Shown here in pieces: positions 7,692 through 14,745 of a stretch of 27,706 bases of DNA. Position 1 is the stretch's first letter. The number at the start of each line of letters is the position of its first letter. The notes under the pieces are model-generated. The model did no database searches and was not told where the DNA came from. It saw only the letters and a program-made list of their open reading frames with translations. Position numbers and translations under genes: made by a program. The DNA comes from Cyclobacteriaceae bacterium (GTDB lineage Bacteria; Bacteroidota; Bacteroidia; Cytophagales; Cyclobacteriaceae): NCBI GenBank assembly GCA_021648745.1, contig JAKISE010000034.1, positions 1 to 27,706 of the forward strand, given 5' to 3'.

Positions 7692-7714
7692 CCTATAATT
7701 AGTCTTCACTAAAT
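7657..7714. repeat. Perfect 27-bp inverted repeat with 4-base loop in the overlapping ends of two convergent genes
   Basis: Bases 7657-7683 are the exact reverse complement of 7688-7714, around loop AACA (7684-7687). The arm can be recognised by TAGTGAAGACTAATTATAGG. Both stop codons fall inside it (plus gene TAG 7689-7691; minus gene TAG 7682-7680). It has no U-run on either side, so it is not a classical intrinsic terminator, but RNA from either strand would fold into a very stable hairpin that could stop transcription or protect 3' ends. Confidence 0.95.
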
Positions 7715-8459
7715 CGGGTTGAAAAAAAACTATACCCACTGAAAATAAATCGATGGAGTGAGTTACTTCCGGATGGGCCTTAATTTCATTCCATGCTTGT
7801 GTCATTTCTTTCGACCAATAAATGTCGTCTAGCACTAGAATGGAACCTTTGTGCATTCGTTTAATGATTGATTCAAAATATTCTATGGTAGGTTTGTACT
7901 TATGATTGGCATCTATATATGCGAAATCAATTCTTATTCGCGCATCTAAAAAGGTAGGCAACGTCTTGTCAATATTACCTAAAACAAGCTCAATATTATT
8001 CTTTTGATGATGCTCGAAATTGGTTAATGCTACGTTGGCAATATCTTCTGATCCTTCAAATGTTACAACACTTGAATTTTCTTTCTGAGCCAAATACAAA
8101 GTATTTAATCCAAATGAGGTGCCCAATTCAATAATATTTTTAGCATCATTAAATTCAATTAGCCTAGCTAAGAGCCTACTTACTTTGGCTGGTGTTAGCC
8201 CATTTTTTGCAATCGTACTAACTTTAGTTTGTTGTGAATCGGGGTGTACAATGGAAATGGCTCCATAATTAACGGTTGCAACTAAATAGTCCTCATCTAG
8301 TAGCTTTCTTCTCGTTTGCTCAATTGATTCAAACAGGCCTTTATTAAAATCTCTTTGGATATACTTGGTAAAGAAATTGTATATAAATGGAGCTTGAAGA
8401 GAATGAGAATTTACCTCGTTGAGCCAATGATTTACATAGGAAATGAGCTGATGAACCAA
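7680..8459 (-). CDS. Class I SAM-dependent O-methyltransferase-like protein
   Basis: 259 residues if started at TTG 8459. The Rossmann core is visible: IIELGTSFGLNTLYLA (motif I, about 109-124), TFEGSEDIANVA (acidic end of strand 2), IDFAYIDANHKY (strand 4 and metal-ligand-type Asp, as in cation-dependent O-methyltransferases of the COMT/TylF kind) and VLDDIYWSKEMT. The N-terminal part (YVNHWLNEVNSHSLQAPFIYNF) resembles the leader of Bacteroidota family members, so a start near here is right. The only start available is TTG, since the codon directly before it is the in-frame TAG of apaG; the two genes are thus in one frame with a single stop between them. Its C-terminus LVKTNYRL duplicates that of the convergent gene. 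Confidence 0.85.
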   Translation of the reverse strand: MVHQLISYVNHWLNEVNSHSLQAPFIYNFFTKYIQRDFNKGLFESIEQTRRKLLDEDYLVATVNYGAISIVHPDSQQTKVSTIAKNGLTPAKVSRLLARLIEFNDAKNIIELGTSFGLNTLYLAQKENSSVVTFEGSEDIANVALTNFEHHQKNNIELVLGNIDKTLPTFLDARIRIDFAYIDANHKYKPTIEYFESIIKRMHKGSILVLDDIYWSKEMTQAWNEIKAHPEVTHSIDLFSVGIVFFQPDLVKTNYRLMF

Positions 8460-8846
8460 CTAATTGAGCTTAAAAGGAACAATCATTTTAAATGCTGGAA
8501 TCTGAACTGAAATCACCCGGCCATCCATTAATTGCTCCATTTCATAAGTGCCATGCATTTTTCCTATGCCAGATCTTAAATTACAACCCGACATATACTG
8601 ATGCTTTTGCCCTGGTTCTAAAATAGGCTGTCGGCCTACAACGCCTTCGCCTTCAACTGTTCTAATAGGGTAAGCGGCATCGTTAATAAGCCATTTTCTA
8701 CGAACTAATTGTAAGGTTTTAGCACTATTATTTTCAATAGTAACTTGGTAGGTAAACACATAATGGTGCTGGCTTGGACTCGAATATTGAGACTGGTACT
8801 CCACCTCAACTGTTACTTTAACACCTTTTGTTACTTCTGTTACCAT
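8460..8846 (-). CDS. apaG: ApaG-domain protein
   Basis: 128 residues, full length for the ApaG family, an all-beta (fibronectin III-like) domain. Typical features are YVFTYQVTIENNSAKTLQLVRRKWLINDA, the glycine-rich EGEGVVGRQPILEPGQKHQYMSGC and the GTYEM segment, with a hydrophobic C-terminal strand. In proteobacteria apaG was linked to cobalt/magnesium resistance; in eukaryotes the domain occurs in F-box and PDIP38 proteins. Its biochemical role is not settled. Start ATG 8846; no Shine-Dalgarno. The stop TAG is followed immediately, in frame, by the TTG start of the methyltransferase gene, so the pair must be one transcript and probably uses termination-reinitiation. Confidence 0.93.
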   Translation of the reverse strand: MVTEVTKGVKVTVEVEYQSQYSSPSQHHYVFTYQVTIENNSAKTLQLVRRKWLINDAAYPIRTVEGEGVVGRQPILEPGQKHQYMSGCNLRSGIGKMHGTYEMEQLMDGRVISVQIPAFKMIVPFKLN

Positions 8847-8874
8847 TTTTCAAAGTTAGCGATTAGATTTTTAA

Positions 8875-8907
8875 TTTGATTGTTTGTAATATTAAACGAT
8901 AATTTAC
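8875..8907 (+). promoter_or_regulatory. Candidate promoter of ung
   Basis: TTTG at 8875-8878, 21-base spacer, TAATTTAC at 8900-8907 (one mismatch to TAnnTTTG), 19 bases before the ung ATG. Matches the Bacteroidota promoter pattern. Confidence 0.4.
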
Positions 8908-8926
8908 GAGAGATGTTTAATAATTA

Positions 8927-9589
8927 ATGGATATAAAACTGGAAGAAACTTGGAGGGCTCTATTGAAGGATGAATTTGATAAAGACTATTTTATAAATTT
9001 AGTTCAATTTGTAAAATCAGAGTACTCAACTTATCAAATTTTTCCGCCTGGGAAACAGATTTTTAGTGCTTTTGATCATTGTTCGGTTGACGCTACCAAA
9101 GTGGTTATAATTGGGCAAGACCCATACCATGGTATTGGACAAGCCAATGGTTTATGTTTTTCCGTAGCTGATGGAGTACGAAAGCCACCTTCGCTCCAAA
9201 ATATTTTTAAGGAAATAACCTCCGACTTAGATAAGCCAATACCTGATTCAGGTAATTTGGAAAGGTGGGCTAGTCAGGGTGTGTTAATGCTTAATGCAAC
9301 CTTAACTGTACGAGATTCTACGCCTGGCTCTCACCAGAAAAAGGGGTGGGAAGAATTTACGGATGCTGTTATAAAGTCAGTCAATGAGCAAAAAAGTGAC
9401 CTTGTATTTTTATTATGGGGAGCTTATGCGCAGAAGAAAGGTGCTATTATCGACCGAACTAAACATTTGGTATTAGAGTCGCCTCATCCATCTCCTTTTG
9501 CTGCACATCGAGGTTTCTTTGGAAATAAGCACTTTAGTAAATGCAATGCCTATTTATCTCAAAAAGGAAAGGATGAAATTGATTGGTAG
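8927..9589 (+). CDS. ung: Uracil-DNA glycosylase, family 1
   Basis: 220 residues, the normal length. The enzyme excises uracil from DNA as the first step of base-excision repair. The water-activating motif GQDPYHG is at 63-69 (catalytic Asp65), the uracil-recognition segment LMLNATLTV is in the middle, and the DNA-intercalation motif HPSPFAAHRGFF begins with His187, the same position as in the E. coli enzyme. The whole protein aligns by eye with family 1 without gaps in the motifs. It is a single gene; convergent with the helicase, with a CGCAGAT-type repeat in the 81-base gap. Confidence 0.98.
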   Translation: MDIKLEETWRALLKDEFDKDYFINLVQFVKSEYSTYQIFPPGKQIFSAFDHCSVDATKVVIIGQDPYHGIGQANGLCFSVADGVRKPPSLQNIFKEITSDLDKPIPDSGNLERWASQGVLMLNATLTVRDSTPGSHQKKGWEEFTDAVIKSVNEQKSDLVFLLWGAYAQKKGAIIDRTKHLVLESPHPSPFAAHRGFFGNKHFSKCNAYLSQKGKDEIDW

Positions 9590-9630
9590 ATTTTTATTGG
9601 TGCTATTGTTTTACCACAGATAATTTGTAT

Positions 9631-9662
9631 TTTTCTGTGAAAATCAGCGGTATCTGCGGGAG
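9631..9662 (-). repeat. CGCAGAT-type repeat, copy C
   Basis: On the minus strand it reads CTCCCGCAGATACCGCTGA followed by TTTTCACAGAAAA, matching copy A (5002-5034) at 24 of 32 positions. It lies between the convergent ends of ung and the helicase. Next to it CACAGA (9615-9620) and TCTGTG (9634-9639) can pair, so the site may also work as a hairpin at the end of ung. Confidence 0.65.
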
Positions 9663-9670
9663 AATAATTT

Positions 9671-10897
9671 CTAAGCTTCCACAAATGTAAAAGCCTTCCC
9701 AGTTTTTCCAGCTCTACCAGTTCTTCCAATGCGGTGAATATAGCTATCGAAAGTCATAGGCACTTGATAATTAATAACATGGGTTACATCCGAAACATCT
9801 ATGCCTCTTGCAGCTACATCTGTGGCCACTAGTACTCGAATCTTGCCCTGTTTAAACGAATTTAGAGCTCGTTGCCTTGCATTCTGACTTTTATTGCCAT
9901 GAATTTGATCGGCAGAAATACCAACTTTGTTTAGTTTGCCACAAAGGCGATTGGCCTTATGTTTAGTTTCTTCAAAGAGTAATACTTTTTGAAATTCACT
10001 TTCGGATAACATATCATGCAGCACCTTAAATTTATCTTCGCCTTGCTTAAGTCTTATAATATCTTGATCAATATGATCTCCAGTGGTGTCTCCAGTGCTC
10101 ACTTTTACCGTAACTGGGTTATGCAAAATATCTACAATCAGTGCCTCTTGTGTTTTGTCTAGCGTGGCAGAAAATAAAAGAGTATGCTTCCGTTTATGCA
10201 TAGCACCAATTATTCTTTTAACATCATGCACAAAACCCATATCAAGCATTCTGTCAAATTCATCTAATACAAGCGTATTAAAATTGCCAAAGTTGAGCGA
10301 TTTACGGTTATGTAAATCTAATAATCTACCTGGCGTACCAATAATTACGTGTTTAGCTCTCTTAAGTGAGTTTATGTCTTTATTAATGTTGGTCCCTCCT
10401 ATATAACAAGCACTGAAAATACCTAATCCCTTGGCCATGCTTTGAAATTCTTCTTCTACTTGAGTAGCTAGCTCGCGAGTAGGCACCATAACCAAGGCAA
10501 AATTCTTTTGCTTGCTATGGAGTAACTGTTCTATGATTGGCACTAAAAAGGCACCGGTTTTACCTGTTCCTGTTTGCGCAATTCCTAGCAAGTCTCGTTT
10601 TTCTAGTAAGGCTTCAAGGGTTCGATCTTGTATTTCTGTGGGTTTTCTAAATCCTTTACTAATAAGGCACTCTTTTAAATTAGGGCTAATGGGTAAGTCC
10701 TCAATTCGCCTATCCGATTCATAGTTTTTCATAGCAACCTGAGTTGCTTTTTTAACTAATAAAGCTGGATTTAGATTTGATTTTTTTTGACCACCACCTT
10801 GTCTTTGAGGTCTTTTGTTATTTCGAGAACCATTGGATGATTTATTGCCACCAGAAGTAGGTTTATTTCTCTTTTTTTTGAATGAGTTGCTTTGCAT
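9671..10897 (-). CDS. DEAD-box ATP-dependent RNA helicase
   Basis: 408 residues. An unstructured, very basic N-terminal tail (about 1-45, rich in K, R, N, G, Q) precedes the two RecA-like domains. Visible motifs in order: Q-motif region FRKPTEIQDRTL, motif I AQTGTGKTGAF, Ia PTRELATQ, Ib GTPGRLLDL, motif II as DEFD (the fourth residue differs from the usual DEAD), motif III SAT, motif V ATDVAARGID and motif VI HRIGRTGRAGKTG. Such helicases (RhlE/DeaD group) remodel RNA in ribosome assembly and cold adaptation. There is little sequence after motif VI, so no C-terminal RNA-binding domain. The message begins with a hairpin leader (10925-10963). No neighbour suggests a more specific role. Confidence 0.95.
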   Translation of the reverse strand: MQSNSFKKKRNKPTSGGNKSSNGSRNNKRPQRQGGGQKKSNLNPALLVKKATQVAMKNYESDRRIEDLPISPNLKECLISKGFRKPTEIQDRTLEALLEKRDLLGIAQTGTGKTGAFLVPIIEQLLHSKQKNFALVMVPTRELATQVEEEFQSMAKGLGIFSACYIGGTNINKDINSLKRAKHVIIGTPGRLLDLHNRKSLNFGNFNTLVLDEFDRMLDMGFVHDVKRIIGAMHKRKHTLLFSATLDKTQEALIVDILHNPVTVKVSTGDTTGDHIDQDIIRLKQGEDKFKVLHDMLSESEFQKVLLFEETKHKANRLCGKLNKVGISADQIHGNKSQNARQRALNSFKQGKIRVLVATDVAARGIDVSDVTHVINYQVPMTFDSYIHRIGRTGRAGKTGKAFTFVEA

Positions 10898-10924
10898 AAT
10901 TTTAATAAAAATAGTAAAGATGCT

Positions 10925-10963
10925 AAAAGCTACTTTAGTGTAGTTAAACAGAAGGTAGCTTTT
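10925..10963 (-). promoter_or_regulatory. Hairpin in the 5' leader of the RNA helicase gene
   Basis: Arms AAAAGCTAC (10925-10933) and GTAGCTTTT (10955-10963) are perfect 9-base complements with a 21-base loop. The structure ends 27 bases before the helicase ATG and, on the minus strand, is followed by the U-rich AGCATCTTTACTATTTTTATT. It could act as an attenuator or as a cold- or helicase-sensitive leader; this is inferred from position. Confidence 0.45.
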
Positions 10964-11183
10964 GACCTTGCGGTTTAACTAAAGGTGCAGTATAGTATCT
11001 ATGTTTAAAGTTTATTTGAAGTGAATAATGAGAGCTCTTAAACGGCCAGTAACTGCGTTTTCAATAATAGAGGTAACCAACTAAAATTTTCTGATATAGT
11101 GCTCAATATAAACTTTAATGCAAAAGTATTAAATAATTAAAAGAGTGACTCTAATTGAGCCCTATTTTTCTTATATCCCGAAC

Positions 11184-11519
11184 TCAGGTTGATAATAGCA
11201 ATATATTAAATGCATCGGTTGCGCTGTCTAAAATAGTTAACGAAAGAGTGCCGGCTATTACCATAAGGCTTACCGTTGTAATTCTTGCCATAAATACCAT
11301 TTGTTTGTCGGTGGCATCGGGTTTTAAAAATCGTTAACAACATAGGAGGATCCCCAGTTTAAATGGGTGCCAATGGTTGACATGTACGCAGCTATAATTG
11401 AAGCTACCACCAAGCCTAACCAACCTGTGCCTAGTTTAGTTGGCATTATAGGATAGGCAATATCATCTTTAATAAGTAGGGTCTATTTTAGAAAAAGCTA
11501 CTCTAATGGCTTCTAAATC
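11184..11519 (-). pseudogene. Decayed sodium:solute symporter (SSS/SLC5 family) fragment
   Basis: Minus-strand translation gives three consecutive pieces of one SSS transporter region, in different frames. Piece 1 (from 11519) reads DLEAIRVAFSKIDPTY and ends in a stop. Piece 2 reads LIKDDIAYPIMPTKLGTGW, continues LGLVVASIIAAYMSTIGTHL and ends NWGSSYVVNDF then a stop. Piece 3 reads FLKPDATDKQMVFMARITTV, continues SLMVIAGTLSL and ends DAFNILLLST then a stop. STxxTHLNWGSSYxVNDFYxRF is a hallmark of the family, so the order and frame slips show a broken gene missing both ends (an intact one is about 500-600 residues). The frame slip at NDF looks like a small deletion. A 60-codon open frame on the plus strand here is only its antisense shadow. 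Confidence 0.85.
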
Positions 11520-11624
11520 AGGATAAAAACATAACTTGTGATGGAAACACGAGTTTTTCAGCAAACCCTGAATAAAGCATATACTCTGAATATATAGACA
11601 ATATATAATAAAGTATTGAAAAGC

Positions 11625-11649
11625 AAAAAAGCCGCTAAAAAGCGGCTTT
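11625..11649 (-). terminator. Intrinsic terminator after tRNA-Met
   Basis: Nine-base stem AAAGCCGCT (11628-11636) with AGCGGCTTT (11641-11649), four-base loop, and a run of six U on the minus strand (11630-11625). It begins six bases after the tRNA 3' end. Confidence 0.85.
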
Positions 11650-11654
11650 AGGAG

Positions 11655-11728
11655 TAGCGAAGACGGGAGTTGAACCCGTGACCTCAGGGTTATGAATCCT
11701 GCGCTCTAACCAACTGAGCTACCTCGCC
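11655..11728 (-). tRNA. tRNA-Met (CAT), elongator type
   Basis: The minus strand folds into a full cloverleaf: acceptor GGCGAGG/CTTCGCT (two G-U pairs), D-arm GCTCAGTTGGTTAGAGC, anticodon arm CAGGA-TTCATAA-CCCTG with anticodon CAT at 11694-11692, variable AGGTC, T-arm ACGGG-TTCAACT-CCCGT, discriminator A. CCA is not encoded. The G1-U72 pair and the GTAGCTCAGTTGGTTAGAGC stretch fit elongator Met rather than initiator; an Ile-CAU (lysidine) identity is less likely but not excluded. The last anticodon-stem pair (A31-C39) is a mismatch. Confidence 0.93.
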
Positions 11729-11739
11729 ATTAAACATTA

Positions 11740-11798
11740 ATTTGGCCTGCTGCCAAATGCGAGTGCAAATGTACTAATTACATCTATAAAATTGCAAA
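11740..11798 (-). promoter_or_regulatory. Promoter and leader hairpin of tRNA-Met
   Basis: On the minus strand TTTG (11798-11795), 21 bases, then TACATTTG (11773-11766), an exact TAnnTTTG match. The predicted transcript starts near 11760, about 30 bases before the tRNA, and its first bases form the perfect stem ATTTGGC/GCCAAAT (11740-11758), probably removed by RNase P. Confidence 0.6.
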
Positions 11799-11880
11799 GT
11801 GAAATTAAAATTTACCAAGATTTATCCAGATAGTAATCGTTACTCAGTTTAGTGTCAATTAAGAGTCTTAGCCCGAATGT

Positions 11881-11911
11881 TTTGTGTTATACAAATGTTA
11901 GATTAACTTTA
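11881..11911 (+). promoter_or_regulatory. Promoter of the TerB-like gene; message likely leaderless
   Basis: TTTG (11881-11884), exactly 19 bases, then TAACTTTA (11904-11911; one mismatch to TAnnTTTG). Transcription would begin within a few bases of the ATG at 11918. This also argues against the longer open frame that starts at 11852. Confidence 0.5.
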
Positions 11912-11917
11912 CTTGTA

Positions 11918-12325
11918 ATGGACGCAGTTTTACGAAAAAAAATCAATATTCTAATTCACTTAGCAGGGGCAGATGGTCATTTTGATGACAGTGAACGTGC
12001 TTTTATTTATAATATTTGTTTACGGAATGGAGTTGACTTGGACACCATAGGTGATTTAATTGCTGAGCCTGAATCTATCGGTTCTTTAGGGGCTCTTTCT
12101 CATGCAACAGCTGTTGATTATTTAACCGAGAGCATTTTACTAATGATGGTGGATGGAAAAGTGTTACCGAGCGAAATTTTATTTTGTCAGGATATGGGCT
12201 TACGACTTGGTTTTCAAAAATCCGCTGTTGATAAACTTATTAACGAAATTAAAGAAGATTTTGGGATTAAGTATGAGGAACTACATGAACATGTTCTAGC
12301 CCTCCCGCATCCCAATAAAAATTAA
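11918..12325 (+). CDS. TerB-like (DjlA N-terminal-like) helical protein
   Basis: 135 residues from the ATG at 11918. The open frame reaches back to 11852, but that would put the start upstream of a good promoter, and the recognisable domain begins just after 11918. The core LAGADGHFDDSERAFIYNIC matches the first helices of the TerB/tellurite-resistance domain (A-x-A-D-G-x-x-x-x-x-E), and a second half-repeat appears as LMMVDGKVLPSEILFCQDMGLRLGF, as is typical for this all-helical fold. In tellurite-resistance operons TerB is a calcium-responsive scaffold; stand-alone copies such as this have no known role. Two hairpins follow the stop. No ter neighbours are present. Confidence 0.78.
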   Translation: MDAVLRKKINILIHLAGADGHFDDSERAFIYNICLRNGVDLDTIGDLIAEPESIGSLGALSHATAVDYLTESILLMMVDGKVLPSEILFCQDMGLRLGFQKSAVDKLINEIKEDFGIKYEELHEHVLALPHPNKN

Positions 12326-12328
12326 GCA

Positions 12329-12349
12329 TAGGTAAAATACCTAATTTTT
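12329..12349 (+). terminator. Terminator of the TerB-like gene
   Basis: TAGGTA (12329-12334) pairs with TACCTA (12338-12343) around AAA, followed by ATTTTT. It begins four bases after the stop codon. Confidence 0.6.
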
Positions 12350-12432
12350 GCATTATTATAATTTAATTAGGATTTTATAAATACCCTCAAAGTACTTTTG
12401 AGTCTGTAAGTTTTTCATACAGGTTTTGGTTA

Positions 12433-12467
12433 GATGGCTCGGCATTTATGTTGGGCCATCTTTGTTT
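12433..12467 (+). terminator. Second hairpin with U-rich tail
   Basis: GATGGCTC (12433-12440) pairs with GGGCCATC (12453-12460; one G-U), 12-base loop, followed by TTTGTTT. It may be a backup terminator for the TerB-like gene or the end of a small untranslated RNA; nothing decides between these. Confidence 0.5.
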
Positions 12468-12490
12468 ACTCAGGTTAATACAAACCGCTG

Positions 12491-12620
12491 CAAATCAAAC
12501 GTTTCACTAAGTTCATCTTCTTAACCATCCGGCTAGCTAGCGGATGCTTTGCGAATATAAACTCCTGATTTATTGCCGTTTGCATTCTCATTACGAACCC
12601 TATTGCATAATGCGGGTTTA
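12491..12620. repeat. Intergenic repeat family 2, copy 1
   Basis: About 130 bases clearly related to 20852-20973: both contain CAAATCA at the left, CTGATTTATTG in the middle, and at the right ACGAACCCTAT, one variable base, GCATAAT, one variable base and CGGGTT. The right end runs into the TAA of the minus-strand gene ending at 12618. On that strand AACCC and GGGTT form the base of a hairpin directly after the stop. Confidence 0.8.
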
Positions 12621-13448
12621 ATGCTTTTTTCTCTTCCGAACGGGAGGAGGTTCTATTTCAGGCTCAGGCTTATAGAATAGTTCTTCTCTGTTTTCGATGA
12701 TTAAAATATACTCACCTGGTTTTAATTCACGTATAAAAATATCTAGGCCAAACCCTTTTTTGTACAGTTTGCCTTCTGCGTCTTTTATTTGGTAATCAGT
12801 TGGCTTTGAGAGTGAAATTAGCTCATCAATGTCTTCAGTTGGGTAGAAAGATATTGGGTCTGCTGTAGAGTAATACTCAAAAACTTCGGAGTAGACATCG
12901 ATAGATTCTGATACATAATGAATGCGGAACTGGTTTTGGCCAGCATAATGAACTGCACCTATGCTGTATTGGTTATTATCAATGTCGCCTTTGGCTTTAA
13001 TTTGTTCAATCGTTTTCCACCCTTCTAAAAATAATTTTTCTAATTGGTAAAGGGCATTTTTATCTTGTTCTCCAGTGCTAATCCAAGATATTGACGAATT
13101 GTCTGCCATAGGTTGAACTATTGAAAATCCACTGCCTGCTTGTAAAACACGTGGGTTTAAAATTTTGGGGAGGCATTCTGAATAATGAAAAATTAGCAAA
13201 GAAATAGAGTCGTTTAACTGAAATGGAGAGAGGTCTATAGTAAGGGCAGAAGAATTAGGAGAAGAAATTATGGTGTTGCCATTAAGCGAAATAGACTGAA
13301 CACAAAATGAATTTTTGCCACTGTTATAAGGGTTTTGAACATATACGTCTCTTCCTCGATATACGCCATTTAAGCTAAGTTGTTGTGCACTACTTATGTA
13401 GCTAGAAGCTAGTAGTATAAGGCAACAATATAGTATCTGTTTATTCAA
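12618..13448 (-). CDS. Secreted protein of unknown function, coupled to the MacB-type permease
   Basis: 276 residues from TTG 13448, which is the start that gives a signal peptide (MNKQILYCCLILLASSYISSA). The first 80 or so mature residues have a short beta-rich pattern with GVYRGRDVYVQNPY, resembling proteins that describe themselves by a 'gain/ornament' Ig-like region; the rest contains no motif I can name. The C-terminus is proline- and lysine-rich (PEPEIEPPPVRKRKKH). It overlaps the permease gene by eight bases, so it is cotranscribed and probably translated after it. That pairing suggests an envelope role linked to the transporter, but this is only inferred. The stop lies inside a repeat shared with the yidC 3' end. 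Confidence 0.72.
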   Translation of the reverse strand: MNKQILYCCLILLASSYISSAQQLSLNGVYRGRDVYVQNPYNSGKNSFCVQSISLNGNTIISSPNSSALTIDLSPFQLNDSISLLIFHYSECLPKILNPRVLQAGSGFSIVQPMADNSSISWISTGEQDKNALYQLEKLFLEGWKTIEQIKAKGDIDNNQYSIGAVHYAGQNQFRIHYVSESIDVYSEVFEYYSTADPISFYPTEDIDELISLSKPTDYQIKDAEGKLYKKGFGLDIFIRELKPGEYILIIENREELFYKPEPEIEPPPVRKRKKH

Positions 13449-14670
13449 ATCTTAAAGACTCAATTGGATCTAACTTAGATGCTTTTTTAGCAGGGTAATA
13501 GCCAGAGCCTACCCCCACAACAATTCCAATTAAAAATGACACAAAAATCCAAAGCCACGGGATGATAAATGAGGCTTCCATAAAATAGGTAACCATATTA
13601 CCCAGAGCCATTCCTAAAATTATGCCAGCTACACCACCCATTTGGGTCACAACGATGGCCTCAATCAAAAACTGTTGCCTAATACGATTAGGAGTTGCGC
13701 CAAGGGCTTTTCTTATACCAATTTCACGGGTACGTTCTGTAACAGATACCATCATAATATTCATTAGGCCGATAGATGCCCCCAATAACGTAATTATACC
13801 AATGCCCACGCCTCCAATGCGCAAGTAGCCTGTAATATCTCCAAGGGTTTCAGCCAACGATTCGCTTCTCTCTACTATAAAAGATTCTGGTTCTCCAATT
13901 TTGTCGTGTCTAATAATTCGCATCAAACCCTGAGCTTCGCCCATGGCCTCGTCCATGGTAATGGAGTTATTAACTAATACATCAATATCTATGGTTAAGC
14001 GTCTTCCTGCTGCCATAGCTCTGCCACTGGTTAGGGGTATAATCACACGATCATCGGAGCTTCCACCGTCCATTGCACCTTGCTCACTTAGCACACCAAC
14101 AACTCTAAAACGAATACCCCAAACTGAAATTTCTTCTCCTAAAGGATCCTCGTCTTTCTTAAATAACTTCTTTGCTATCCCTATACCAATAACAGCTACA
14201 TTCGAGCCATACTTGTCTTCAATTTCAGAAAAATTTCTTCCCTTTTCTATGTCTAAGCCTTCTTGATAAATGTAGTTCATATTGCCTCCCACTACACTTA
14301 TATTTGGGTTGGTTTTCTCCGATAACCTTTTAACTTCTGCAATTTGAGTTATAAATGAGGAAAGACTAACCTGCGCATTTGCATTAAACTTATCGGCAAA
14401 CCGCACAGATTGTTTATAGGTTATTGGAGGATAAACGCGCTCAGCTTGGCCTTGAAATCTTCCTCTGGGTCGTTTAACAGAAATGTTAAACGAATTGGCT
14501 CCAAGACTTGAAAAACTATCGGTAATGGAAGATTGGATACCATCTATGGCTGTTAATATGCCTACTAACGAGGCAATACCAATAGCCACAATAAGTGCGG
14601 TAAGTACACTTCTCAATAAATTGGCATTAATAGAACGAATACCCTCTTTAATATTTTCAACTAAGTTCAT
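13441..14670 (-). CDS. MacB/FtsX-type ABC transporter permease
   Basis: 409 residues with the standard layout: TM1 at about 20-42 (LLRSVLTALIVAIGIASLVGILTAI), a periplasmic MacB-PCD domain of about 220 residues (for example VAVIGIGIAKKLF, DPLGEEISVWGIRFRVVGVL), then three TM helices in the C-terminal FtsX domain, which carries TERTREIGIRKALGATPNRIRQQFLIEA (the coupling helix that contacts the ATPase) and ends YYPAKKASKLDPIESLRFE. Such permeases with an ATPase couple ATP use to periplasmic movement (mechanotransmission: macrolide or peptide export, lipoprotein or cell-wall regulation). No ATPase or MacA-like gene is adjacent, so its partner must be elsewhere. Cotranscribed with the secreted protein at 12618-13448. 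Confidence 0.93.
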   Translation of the reverse strand: MNLVENIKEGIRSINANLLRSVLTALIVAIGIASLVGILTAIDGIQSSITDSFSSLGANSFNISVKRPRGRFQGQAERVYPPITYKQSVRFADKFNANAQVSLSSFITQIAEVKRLSEKTNPNISVVGGNMNYIYQEGLDIEKGRNFSEIEDKYGSNVAVIGIGIAKKLFKKDEDPLGEEISVWGIRFRVVGVLSEQGAMDGGSSDDRVIIPLTSGRAMAAGRRLTIDIDVLVNNSITMDEAMGEAQGLMRIIRHDKIGEPESFIVERSESLAETLGDITGYLRIGGVGIGIITLLGASIGLMNIMMVSVTERTREIGIRKALGATPNRIRQQFLIEAIVVTQMGGVAGIILGMALGNMVTYFMEASFIIPWLWIFVSFLIGIVVGVGSGYYPAKKASKLDPIESLRFE

Positions 14671-14745
14671 TTGACGATTTATATAGATGCAAAGTAACTA
14701 ATTCCTGCTATTTTTGATTTACCGCTCATCAGTAATTTCAATATT

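Larger units (their letters stand above)
10898..11654. other. 757-base stretch without an intact gene
   Basis: It holds the helicase leader hairpin (10925-10963), a decayed sodium:solute symporter (11184-11519), and the terminator after tRNA-Met (11625-11649). Between about 10,965 and 11,180 and between 11,520 and 11,624 I see only AT-rich sequence with no coding pattern on either strand. Confidence 0.8.

Noticed and set aside
11155..11337. 60-codon open frame on the plus strand
   Set aside because: It is antisense to the recognisable symporter remnant and has no features of its own.
13145..13155. CACGTG near the parAB region as a possible parS site
   Set aside because: The flanks (AAACACGTGGGTT) do not make the GTTxCACGTGxAAC palindrome, and it lies within a coding region.
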